Source: a virus. From it: a stretch of DNA of 22,859 nt. The notes under the pieces were generated by a model. That model was not told the origin of the DNA and made no database searches. It was given only the letters and a program-made list of their open reading frames with translations. The translations under genes and the position numbers were made by a program. Positions 1 through 5,107 of this stretch are shown piece by piece; position 1 is the stretch's first letter; each line of letters starts with the position of its first letter. The DNA lies in IMG/VR virus record IMGVR_UViG_3300042549_006056, positions 1-22,859 of that record. One strand, given 5' to 3'.

Positions 1-86
1 TTGAGGTCTTTGTCAAAGCCCTTGTAAGAGGTGATGACCTCGGCAGGATCTGCTTTGGTCTTCTTGGGCTTGCCGGCTTTTTCCAT
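1..86 (-). CDS. Phage protein, N-terminus only (KGFDKDL-type), cut by window edge
   Basis: Reading leftward from the ATG at 86-84, 28 codons are open to the left edge. The visible protein starts MEKAGKPKKTKADPAEVI and continues TSYKGFDKDL. A clear Shine-Dalgarno (AAGGAG on the minus strand) sits just upstream of the start, and a near-consensus sigma70 promoter lies at 117-145, so the start is well supported. The stretch YKGFDKDL resembles the beginning of a widespread family of small phage proteins of unknown function; with only 28 residues this is a suggestion, not an assignment. It is the first gene of a leftward transcription unit that is divergent from the main operon and probably under repressor control, in the place of a lambda left operon. 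Confidence 0.75.
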   Translation of the reverse strand, partial: MEKAGKPKKTKADPAEVITSYKGFDKDL

Positions 87-116
87 CGTCTGCTCCTTGT
101 TTGGTGCGATGGATGT

Positions 117-145
117 ATTATTAATCGCCTCCATAAAGCTGTCAA
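117..145 (-). promoter_or_regulatory. Leftward sigma70-like promoter (PL-like)
   Basis: On the minus strand a perfect -35 TTGACA (plus-strand 140-145) is separated by exactly 17 bp from AATAAT (plus-strand 117-122, 5 of 6 matches to TATAAT). It points at the leftward gene starting at 86, leaving a leader of roughly 25 nt that contains the Shine-Dalgarno. One copy of the repeat GCCTCCATAA lies inside the -35/-10 spacer and another lies just upstream of the -35, as expected for a repressible phage early promoter. Promoter function is inferred from sequence only. Confidence 0.75.
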
Positions 146-169
146 TGGAAAAATGAACAGCCTCCATAA
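127..169. repeat. Left pair of GCCTCCATAA repeats (candidate operators)
   Basis: The 10-mer GCCTCCATAA occurs at 127-136 and 160-169 in the same orientation, 33 bp start to start (about three helical turns). The first copy is in the spacer of the leftward promoter; the second is about 14 bp upstream of its -35. The same 10-mer occurs as a second pair on the far side of the repressor gene. Sites with this placement are typically bound by the phage repressor or a Cro-like protein; binding itself is inferred. Confidence 0.7.
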
Positions 170-198
170 AAAGATGCGAAATTTTCTAGGGGTATTCG

Positions 199-216
199 CC
201 CCGCCTGTTCGCGGGG
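199..216. other. Short perfect inverted repeat (hairpin)
   Basis: CCCCGC (199-204) and GCGGGG (211-216) form a perfect 6-bp GC stem with a 6-nt loop. It sits directly at the GTG/ATG start (217/220) of the following rightward ORF. No T-run follows on either strand, so it does not look like a standard intrinsic terminator. It could occlude the start of that ORF, or simply argue for a later start codon. Confidence 0.3.
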
Positions 217-744
217 GTGATGCGTCAGGTCAGGGTAAAGGCCGTCAACATAATTGACAGCAGGGCGCAGAGACGCCATCCAGGGCCAAATATGTTTACG
301 TTAACTTGTGGTGCGGCAATGGTGTCGTGCCAGTCAGATAGGGGCACGACCGTAGCGCGTGTCAGCGGCCTTGTGGTCGCAACAGCTGTTGGTGAGATCG
401 TCCGGTCAATTGAGGACTTGTCCGCTCAGCGCGGGGCATCAGGGCAGGTGGTGGTTTACAGCGCGCAGGTGCTTATCTCGCCGGATCGGCTTTTTGCGGC
501 GGCCCAAGCAACTGGCCGCGAGAAGCTGCCAACGGCTCTGGTTGTCGGCCCAGATCAGATAGAGCTGTTCAGAACCTACGCTCGCCTGGCGCTTCAGGTC
601 GGCGTACTTAAGGCTGCGTTTTTGACAGAGCAGCAGGCGCGGGAATGGGTAGAGCAGGCTGCGCTGGTGCATGGATACCGGCGCTCCCGTGCCGGGCAAC
701 ATCAATCAAGGCGAGCAGGTTGCCAAGAAGAATATCCCGCTTAG
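217..744 (+). CDS. Hypothetical protein, possibly STAS/SEC14-like, convergent with the repressor
   Basis: A 175-codon rightward ORF (GTG 217; ATG codons at 220, 292 and 319 are alternatives). The part from about residue 40 to 150 reads like a genuine folded domain: alternating hydrophobic strands (ARVSGLVVATAV, GQVVVYSAQVLI, PTALVVGPD) and helices (DRLFAAAQAT, ELFRTYARLAL, EQQAREWVEQAAL). That alternation recalls small STAS/SEC14-type proteins, but I do not recognise a specific family. The first 34 residues and the Arg/Gln-rich last 20 or so look less protein-like; the tail is antisense to the end of the repressor gene (608-744). Local GC is lower than in the operon (57% in 361-420 against 65% in 8341-8400). 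Its position between the left promoter and the repressor, on the opposite strand from both, fits an independently expressed accessory gene. No good Shine-Dalgarno or promoter was found. Confidence 0.45.
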   Translation: MMRQVRVKAVNIIDSRAQRRHPGPNMFTLTCGAAMVSCQSDRGTTVARVSGLVVATAVGEIVRSIEDLSAQRGASGQVVVYSAQVLISPDRLFAAAQATGREKLPTALVVGPDQIELFRTYARLALQVGVLKAAFLTEQQAREWVEQAALVHGYRRSRAGQHQSRRAGCQEEYPA

Positions 745-1174
745 CTGCCAGTTCTGGGGTGTGGTCGGGGACTGCCTCAAAGGCCCGTGCCAGCATTTGA
801 CCCTCGGGGCCAATGCCCAGAGCCAGACCACCCTCCGTCCTGGCCGCTGAGACGCGAATCGCCTCCAGCTCAGCCGCTAGGCGCGGGCTGAAGTCGGCCA
901 CCTTGCAGCCGAAGGCCAGGGCGAACCCTTGCGCCGCCTTCAGGCCTAGCGCCGCCTTGCCAGTCAAGTAGGCGGCCACGGTGCTTTGCTGGCCGATGCC
1001 GAAGCGCTCTCCTATATCTGCCTGGGTGTGAATCCCGGCATCCTTGAGGCGCGGCTTGCTTGATCGCCACAGCGCATGGAGCGCTGCGGCCTCGCGGCGA
1101 TGCTCATCCGTGGGCGGCTGTCTCTTTGGCGCATTCATGCCGGCGAAGTTATCAGCGCCCTCAATCCGCATCAT
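608..1174 (-). CDS. Helix-turn-helix protein, likely CI-type lysogeny repressor
   Basis: A 188-residue leftward protein. An N-terminal HTH at about residues 35-95 is visible: TQADIGERFGIGQQSTVAAY has the spacing of a Cro/CI-type helix-turn-helix, followed by LTGKAALGLKAAQGFALAF. The C-terminal half contains no S24/LexA-like peptidase signature (no Ala-Gly cleavage site with downstream Ser and Lys) and ends in a Pro/Ala-rich tail. A GGAGG Shine-Dalgarno (plus-strand 1181-1185) precedes two adjacent ATGs (1174 and 1171); that GGAGG is itself part of the operator repeat at 1180-1189. The gene faces away from the Cro-like gene at 1231 and is bracketed by the two operator pairs, as a CI repressor would be. 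Its own promoter is not evident, so it may be weak and activator-dependent like lambda PRM. It could also be an anti-repressor or a Cro-type protein. Confidence 0.8.
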   Translation of the reverse strand: MMRIEGADNFAGMNAPKRQPPTDEHRREAAALHALWRSSKPRLKDAGIHTQADIGERFGIGQQSTVAAYLTGKAALGLKAAQGFALAFGCKVADFSPRLAAELEAIRVSAARTEGGLALGIGPEGQMLARAFEAVPDHTPELAAKRDILLGNLLALIDVARHGSAGIHAPAQPALPIPAPAALSKTQP

Positions 1175-1179
1175 TCAAC

Positions 1180-1223
1180 GCCTCCATAATTTTTGTTGAC
1201 GGAATTATTTAGCGCCTCCATAA
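1180..1223. repeat. Right pair of GCCTCCATAA repeats (candidate operators)
   Basis: GCCTCCATAA occurs at 1180-1189 and 1214-1223, same orientation, 34 bp start to start. The right copy overlaps the -10 of the rightward promoter and lies in a longer dyad (GCGCC at 1212-1216, GGCGC at 1226-1230). The left copy is 6 bp upstream of the rightward -35 and, read on the minus strand, supplies the GGAGG ribosome site of the repressor gene. Together with the pair at 127-169 this makes four sites around a single repressor gene. Confidence 0.7.
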
Positions 1224-1224
1224 T
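1196..1224 (+). promoter_or_regulatory. Rightward sigma70-like promoter (PR-like)
   Basis: TTGACG (1196-1201, 5 of 6 matches to consensus) is followed after 17 bp by CATAAT (1219-1224, 5 of 6). The predicted start of transcription, about 7 nt after the -10, falls at about 1231, which is the A of the ATG of the Cro-like gene, so the first message may be leaderless. An operator repeat covers the -10. This promoter is the only strong candidate found for the whole rightward gene series. Confidence 0.75.
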
Positions 1225-1230
1225 TGGCGC

Positions 1231-1491
1231 ATGAATGGAATCCGACACATCAGAAAGCAGCTCGGCCTGACTCAAGCACAACTCGCCCAGGCGATTGGCT
1301 CCGAGCAGTCGAGCATCTGCACTTATGAGCTGGGCAAGTTCACGCTCAAGCCTGAGCTGGCCCGTCGAGTTGCTGAGCTGGCGCGAGAACGCGGATTTGA
1401 ATGCACGCTGGACGACGTTTACAGCGAGGCACCCATCCTCCGGGCCAAGCGCAGCCGCTCCAAGCCCTCCAAGCAGAAGGCGGAGGCTTGA
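1231..1491 (+). CDS. Cro-like / XRE-family HTH regulator
   Basis: 86 residues. The N-terminal 60 residues form a standard XRE-type helix-turn-helix: IRKQLGLTQAQLAQAIGSEQ followed by SSICTYELGKFTLKPELARR. The C-terminus is Arg/Lys/Ser-rich (RAKRSRSKPSKQKAEA), suiting non-specific DNA contact. As the first gene of the rightward operon and divergent from the repressor, it is placed where Cro is found in lambdoid phages. There is no Shine-Dalgarno before the ATG, and the promoter predicts a transcript starting at or next to it, which suggests leaderless translation. It abuts the KilA-N gene. Confidence 0.85.
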   Translation: MNGIRHIRKQLGLTQAQLAQAIGSEQSSICTYELGKFTLKPELARRVAELARERGFECTLDDVYSEAPILRAKRSRSKPSKQKAEA

Positions 1492-2136
1492 ATGAGCATC
1501 GTCACCTTTGAATACCAGGGGCACACCATCGCCTATCAGGACGATGGGTGGTTCAACGCCACCGAGGCGGCCGGCAAGTTTGGCCGCCGTGTTGATGTCT
1601 GGCTCAAGACCAACGAAACCCGCGACTACATTGCCGCCCTGTGCCAGATGACGAATACCACCGAAAAGGGGTATTTGAAAACCAAGCGCGGAGCGGGTGG
1701 AGGCACTTGGCTGCATCCGAAGTTGGCGGTCCGCTTTGCTCAATGGCTTGATCCGCGCTTCGCGGTCTGGTGCGACATCCAGATAGATGCCCTGCTGCGC
1801 GGCAAGGCTGACTGGCGCAAGCTGCGCCACGAGTCCGCCGCCAGCTTCAAGGTCATGACTGCCATGTTGCAGATGACCCGGGCCGATGCCGGCAAGGATA
1901 CGGTCGGCTACCACTTCAGCAACGAGGCCCGGCTGGTGAACTCGCTGCTGTCTGGCGAATTCAAAGCGCTTGACCGTGACGCCCTCGGCGCCGACGAGCT
2001 GGCTCTGCTGGCGCACCTTGAAGAGCGCAACGCCGTCCTGATTGGCCGAGGCATCGCTTATGACAAGCGCAAGGACATGCTCAAGCAGTACGCCATGGAC
2101 TGGCGTGTCGCGAGCAATCAGCGCATCGGGGCCTGA
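1492..2136 (+). CDS. KilA-N domain DNA-binding protein
   Basis: 214 residues. The N-terminal 100 residues match the KilA-N fold: TIAYQDDGWFNATEAAGKFG, then WLKTNETRDYIAAL, then GGGTWLHPKLAVRFAQWLDP and RFAVWCDIQID. The C-terminal half (HFSNEARLVNSLLSGEFKAL, then LLAHLEERNAVLIGRG and AYDKRKDMLKQYAMDW) is a domain often attached to KilA-N in proteobacterial phages. KilA-N proteins bind DNA and are typically early regulators; the target here is unknown. GGAGG lies 6 nt upstream of the ATG, which follows directly on the stop codon of the Cro-like gene. Confidence 0.88.
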   Translation: MSIVTFEYQGHTIAYQDDGWFNATEAAGKFGRRVDVWLKTNETRDYIAALCQMTNTTEKGYLKTKRGAGGGTWLHPKLAVRFAQWLDPRFAVWCDIQIDALLRGKADWRKLRHESAASFKVMTAMLQMTRADAGKDTVGYHFSNEARLVNSLLSGEFKALDRDALGADELALLAHLEERNAVLIGRGIAYDKRKDMLKQYAMDWRVASNQRIGA

Positions 2137-2139
2137 CCC

Positions 2140-2301
2140 ATGCGCGCCCATCACTTCCCCCTTGTCCCCATTGCAGATGGGGCCCGCCAGCGATGCGCCG
2201 GTCTCCCCCGGCATTTGCAGAAGCACGCTGGACCCACGGGACATAGAGCAGAGCAAGCCAGCGGTCCTCTGACCAATCTGCATAACCGCGACCCCTACTG
2301 A
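2140..2301 (+). CDS. Possible small protein (53 aa), unrecognised
   Basis: An ORF begins 3 nt after the KilA-N stop: MRAHHFPLVPIADGARQRCA, then GLPRHLQKHAGPTGHRAEQA and SGPLTNLHNRDPY. It is His/Arg-rich with one cysteine and no motif I can name. It fills most of the 192-nt gap before the gp49/66-family gene. The close spacing to the previous stop fits the operon style, but no Shine-Dalgarno is visible, and open frames of this length are common in GC-rich DNA. Coding status is uncertain. Confidence 0.28.
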   Translation: MRAHHFPLVPIADGARQRCAGLPRHLQKHAGPTGHRAEQASGPLTNLHNRDPY

Positions 2302-2328
2302 TTCCCTCAACAGCCCGAAAGGCAAACC

Positions 2329-2757
2329 ATGCACAACGTGCAATCTCCCCGCTCTGACGATGCCGCCATTGAAGCTGAGATCGTCGCCAAGGGCCTGACC
2401 GCCCCGCGAGTCACGCCGGTTGACATCGAGAACAACATCGCCAGCGAACGCTATTTCACGGCTGCGGATGGCGTCCTCGGCGCGTACAAAAACGGCGGCG
2501 ACAAACACCCGGCCGGCTGCTCGCCCAGCCAATCCGAGCAAACCGCGCTGGGACTGCTGACCTTCTGCGTCTTGGTGTTGAACAACGGCTTCACCGTCAC
2601 CGGCGAGTCGGCCTGCGCCAGCCCCGAGAACTTCGATGCCGACCTCGGCCGCAAGATCGCCCGCGCCGCCGCAGTCAACAAGATTTGGCCGCTGATGGGC
2701 TACGAGCTGAAGCAGCGCTTGCACGACATCAAGCACTCCCTGCCGCCCGAGGCTTAA
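2329..2757 (+). CDS. Phage gp49/gp66-family protein (N4 gp49 / Sf6 gene 66 type)
   Basis: 142 residues. The core (residues about 25-135) carries the family hallmarks: APRVTPVDIENNIASERYFT, AADGVLGAY, ALGLLTFCVLVLNNGFTVTG, ESACASPENFDADLGRKIAR and the C-terminal IWPLMGYELKQRL. The length fits the family. Its biochemical role is unknown; members recur in early regions of temperate and N4-like phages. AAAGG lies a few nt upstream of the ATG. Confidence 0.87.
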   Translation: MHNVQSPRSDDAAIEAEIVAKGLTAPRVTPVDIENNIASERYFTAADGVLGAYKNGGDKHPAGCSPSQSEQTALGLLTFCVLVLNNGFTVTGESACASPENFDADLGRKIARAAAVNKIWPLMGYELKQRLHDIKHSLPPEA

Positions 2758-2769
2758 GCACCCCACGCC

Positions 2770-2991
2770 ATGCATCACAGCCGCCCCTTCGCCACCGCTC
2801 GCAGCGCAACCGCATCCCTCTCCAGCTTTGCTGCTGCGCTGAGCGTGCAGCGCCGGAGCATTGCGGCGACTGCGGCTGCGGCCCAGGTGTGGATTGCGGG
2901 GTCGGATCGTTTCGTCATGGCATCAAGTCTCTTTTTTTTCACTCGCGAAGCCCATCCGAAGGCTTCCGAAAAACTCGGGAGCCCTCGGTAA
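2770..2991 (+). CDS. Doubtful small ORF (73 aa) in a 233-bp gap
   Basis: An open frame MHHSRPFATARSATASLSSF continues through an Ala/Ser-rich stretch to a TAA that overlaps the next ATG by one base (TAATG), which is the junction style of this operon. Against it: no Shine-Dalgarno, low-complexity composition, and an 8-T run (2932-2939) in its middle. The other five frames hold nothing clearly better. I list it because it is the only plus-strand candidate that fills this gap. Confidence 0.22.
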   Translation: MHHSRPFATARSATASLSSFAAALSVQRRSIAATAAAAQVWIAGSDRFVMASSLFFFTREAHPKASEKLGSPR

Positions 2992-3380
2992 TGCAAGCTG
3001 AAATGCCCTTCTACGAGAGTGCAGAACAGGCCCTTACGGCTGCGGTTCAGCACCTCGGCGGCGCCAAGCAGGTCGGCGCCGCTCTCTGGCCAGATAAGAC
3101 GCCAGACGGTGCGCGCACGCGGCTGTTGGACTGCCTGAACCCTTCGCGCTCCGAGCGCCTGGACATGAGCGAAGCCATGTTCATCCTGCGCAAGGCCAAA
3201 GAGAAGGGCTTTCACGCGCCATTCCACTGGATCTCCGGATCTGTTGGCTACGAGGCGCCTAGGCCCCTCACTAACTCAGGCGAGGAAGATCGCCTCACCA
3301 CGGTCATCGACAACGCAACCAAGACTCTCGCTGCGGCGTTGCCGATGCTGGAGCGGATGCAGCGAGCGAGGGCGGCATGA
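2991..3380 (+). CDS. CII-like / phage regulatory DNA-binding protein
   Basis: 129 residues from the ATG at 2991; an upstream extension in the same frame is possible but looks non-coding. GGGAG (2977-2981) lies 9 nt upstream and supports this start. The N-terminal region (YESAEQALTAAVQHLGGAKQ, then VGAALWPDKTPDGARTRLLD and CLNPSRSERLDMSEAMFILR) reads as an HTH unit of the kind found in CII-like and toxin-repressor-like phage regulators. The C-terminal part (TTVIDNATKTLAAALPMLER) is helical and may oligomerise. It overlaps the HNH gene by 4 nt (ATGA). A role as transcription regulator is inferred. Confidence 0.75.
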   Translation: MQAEMPFYESAEQALTAAVQHLGGAKQVGAALWPDKTPDGARTRLLDCLNPSRSERLDMSEAMFILRKAKEKGFHAPFHWISGSVGYEAPRPLTNSGEEDRLTTVIDNATKTLAAALPMLERMQRARAA

Positions 3381-4093
3381 GATTGACTCCGGAATTCCTT
3401 GAAGAGCTTCGCGTGATGCTTTTCAAAGCAAGTCACCTCCTGCTTGATGCCCATATTCACATCAGGCGCAAGCCGATGATCGGCGGCGTCTTTGGAGCGG
3501 CTGGTTTTAGCCTTTGCTCATACAACAGCACCTACACCGGCCTTGACGTTCCGACCTACCTTGTCATGGAGAGTTCATCAGGGCTGATGCTTGCCAGGGA
3601 GGGGACAAAGGCCGAGGCAATTGACCTCTCGAGAGTTGTCCTGCAGCGAATTGGCCCTTCTGTTTTTGCGGGCTGGTCGGCTCAGTTCCATGCGGAGGTT
3701 GAGGCGAACAAGGCCATCGCAGAGGCGGCCAAAGCAAAGGCCTGGGAAGAGCGGCGGGCAAAGTTCGCGGCAGAGTCGGCGACTGTGGCAAAGAAGGTTC
3801 CTCGTAGGCGTGCTGCTGTTTTCGCTGCCTCGAATGGGAAGTGCCACTACTGCTCAACCGTCCTATCGCTTGATGGCAAATGGCACATCGAGCACAAGAT
3901 GCCGCGCGCACTTTTGGGAGGTAGCGAGCAATCAAACCTCGTCGCCGCATGCGTGTCTTGCAACATGAAAAAGCGCGACCAGACGGACCTTGAGTTCATC
4001 GCTTCGCGTGGCAAGCCCGCACGGCCTCCCCTCGCCGAAGTGTCAGCCCCAAAGCCAGCCCAGGTCTGTGCTGTATCGAACCCAACGGAGTAA
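3377..4093 (+). CDS. HNH endonuclease
   Basis: 238 residues. A zinc-type HNH domain lies at about 154-205: Cys156-x2-Cys159, then WHIEHK (His170, His173 core), Asn187 in the SNLVAAC segment, Cys192-x2-Cys195-Asn196 and Lys198/199. The N-terminal 140 residues form an unrecognised domain followed by an Ala/Lys-rich helix (about 105-140) that may be a coiled coil. Such enzymes cut or nick DNA; in phages they act in packaging, homing or exclusion. This one is among early genes, far from the terminase, so a packaging role is unlikely. It starts inside the stop codon of the previous gene (ATGA). Confidence 0.85.
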   Translation: MRLTPEFLEELRVMLFKASHLLLDAHIHIRRKPMIGGVFGAAGFSLCSYNSTYTGLDVPTYLVMESSSGLMLAREGTKAEAIDLSRVVLQRIGPSVFAGWSAQFHAEVEANKAIAEAAKAKAWEERRAKFAAESATVAKKVPRRRAAVFAASNGKCHYCSTVLSLDGKWHIEHKMPRALLGGSEQSNLVAACVSCNMKKRDQTDLEFIASRGKPARPPLAEVSAPKPAQVCAVSNPTE

Positions 4094-4097
4094 CACC

Positions 4098-4328
4098 ATG
4101 CCAGCAATCACCCCCGGTTCCGCCTTCGATCCCAACTTCAAGGGCTCGATTGACTGGTCCGAATTCGGCCCGATGAAAAACGGCCTGACCAAGCGCCAGA
4201 CCGCGACGAAGCAGCGCGAGGAACAGGTGGCGCGAGGGAACACCGGAACGATCCACGGCCTCAGCTCCCGCAGCGATGCCCAGATCGCCACGACCGGCCG
4301 CATTCGCAAATCGTCTGCGCTGGGCTGA
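4098..4328 (+). CDS. Small hypothetical phage protein (76 aa)
   Basis: Starts MPAITPGSAFDPNFKGSIDW, has a central Lys/Arg/Gln-rich helix (NGLTKRQTATKQREEQVARG) and ends RIRKSSALG. The ATG at 4098 is chosen over an upstream in-frame ATG because GGAG (4087-4090) is ideally spaced and the upstream part overlaps the HNH gene. No family is recognised. It lies between the HNH nuclease and the cytosine methyltransferase, separated by 4 and 5 nt, and so is co-transcribed with both. The basic, hydrophilic sequence suggests nucleic-acid contact, but this is only a guess. Confidence 0.6.
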   Translation: MPAITPGSAFDPNFKGSIDWSEFGPMKNGLTKRQTATKQREEQVARGNTGTIHGLSSRSDAQIATTGRIRKSSALG

Positions 4329-4333
4329 TTTGA

Positions 4334-5107
4334 ATGACAGCCTACTACAACGAGTTCGACAAATATGCTGCTCAGTGGCTCCGAAACCTCATTGCTGCCG
4401 GACACATCGCGCCCGGCGTCGTTGATGAGCGAAGCATCGAGGACGTACACCCCTCGGACCTCGCCGGCTTCACGCAATGCCATTTCTTCGCCGGCATTGG
4501 CGTCTGGAGCTACGCCCTTCGGCGCGCCGGATGGCCAGATGACCGACCTGTTTGGACCGGTTCCTGTCCGTGCCAACCTTTCAGCGTCTCAGGCAAGGGA
4601 ACTGGGTTTTCTGACGAACGGGATCTCTGGCCGAGCTGGTGCCACCTCATCCGCGAGCGTGGCCCTGCAGAAGTCCTTGGAGAACAGGTTGCAAGCCCTC
4701 TTGCCAAGCCCTGGATCGACCGCGTGTGCCATGACGTGGAAGCGCTGGACTACGCCTTCGGGGCGGTCGTATTCCCTGCTGCAGCCGTCCGCGCTCACCA
4801 CGTCCGAAAGCGGGCGTACTGGGTGGCGAAGTCCAGCCGCCACGGATGGCGAAAAGACCGACGCCACGCTGCCGAAGGTGCTGGAGCGGATCGCGGCTGG
4901 CAACAAGCAGATCAGCCTGGCCATGCAAGCTCGGCTGTCGATTGGGTCCGGTGCGTTGACGGCAAGTCCCGGCCGGTTGAACCCGGCTCATTCCCGCTGG
5001 TTGATGAGGCTCCCTGCCGCGTGGGACGCCTGCGCGCCTATGGAAATGCCATCGACGCCGAAGCGGCGCGCGTCTTCATCGAAGCAACCATGAGGGCCTC
5101 AGCATGA
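4334..5107 (+). CDS. C5-cytosine DNA methyltransferase (phage Dcm type)
   Basis: 257 residues, short for the family. Motif I is FFAGIGVWSYALRRAGW (51-67), binding S-adenosylmethionine. Motif IV is GSCPCQPFS with the catalytic Cys at 80. Motif VI corresponds to GEQVAS (116-121, Glu117). Motif VIII corresponds to HHVRKRAYWV (155-164). Motif X is RLRAYGNAI (232-240). The target-recognition region between VIII and X is only about 65 residues, so specificity may be limited or the enzyme may be degenerate there. It probably protects phage DNA against host restriction. The last 550 nt also encode a second protein in another frame (4539-5093). The TGA at 5105-5107 overlaps the next ATG (ATGA). Confidence 0.88.
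   Translation: MTAYYNEFDKYAAQWLRNLIAAGHIAPGVVDERSIEDVHPSDLAGFTQCHFFAGIGVWSYALRRAGWPDDRPVWTGSCPCQPFSVSGKGTGFSDERDLWPSWCHLIRERGPAEVLGEQVASPLAKPWIDRVCHDVEALDYAFGAVVFPAAAVRAHHVRKRAYWVAKSSRHGWRKDRRHAAEGAGADRGWQQADQPGHASSAVDWVRCVDGKSRPVEPGSFPLVDEAPCRVGRLRAYGNAIDAEAARVFIEATMRASA
4539..5093 (+). CDS. Overprinted ORF inside the methyltransferase gene (MTDLFG-type protein)
   Basis: A 184-residue protein read in a different plus-strand frame wholly within the cytosine methyltransferase gene. It begins MTDLFGPVPVRANLSASQAR and contains ATSSASVALQKSLENRLQAL, then STACAMTWKRWTTPSGRSYS, then GWRSPAATDGEKT and a C-terminal block RLNPAHSRWLMRLPAAWDAC. I recognise this order (MTDLFG start, TWK...TPSGR, WxxPxAxD, LNPAHSRWLMxLPxxWD) from proteins annotated next to phage cytosine methyltransferases, from memory only. 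The MTDLFG codons are the same DNA as the methyltransferase PCQPF region. No strong Shine-Dalgarno precedes 4539; the frame is open upstream to 4365. Function is unknown. Confidence 0.6.
   Translation: MTDLFGPVPVRANLSASQARELGFLTNGISGRAGATSSASVALQKSLENRLQALLPSPGSTACAMTWKRWTTPSGRSYSLLQPSALTTSESGRTGWRSPAATDGEKTDATLPKVLERIAAGNKQISLAMQARLSIGSGALTASPGRLNPAHSRWLMRLPAAWDACAPMEMPSTPKRRASSSKQP

Noticed and set aside
254-282. TTGACA at 254-259 as a -35 element of a promoter for the accessory ORF
   Set aside because: At 17-bp spacing the -10 would be CATCCA, a poor match, and no better hexamer occurs at 16-18 bp.
439-705. 88-codon minus-strand ORF in the control region
   Set aside because: It is opposite the more protein-like plus-strand frame, and lacks a ribosome site.
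1171-2778. A 535-codon minus-strand frame over the Cro-like, KilA-N and gp49/66-family genes
   Set aside because: Three well-supported plus-strand genes occupy the same DNA; the composition of the antisense product is not protein-like and no ribosome site is seen.
2932-2939. Run of eight T as a terminator or a programmed frameshift site
   Set aside because: No GC-rich hairpin precedes it for termination. Frameshifting would join a doubtful ORF to the CII-like gene, which has its own Shine-Dalgarno and start.
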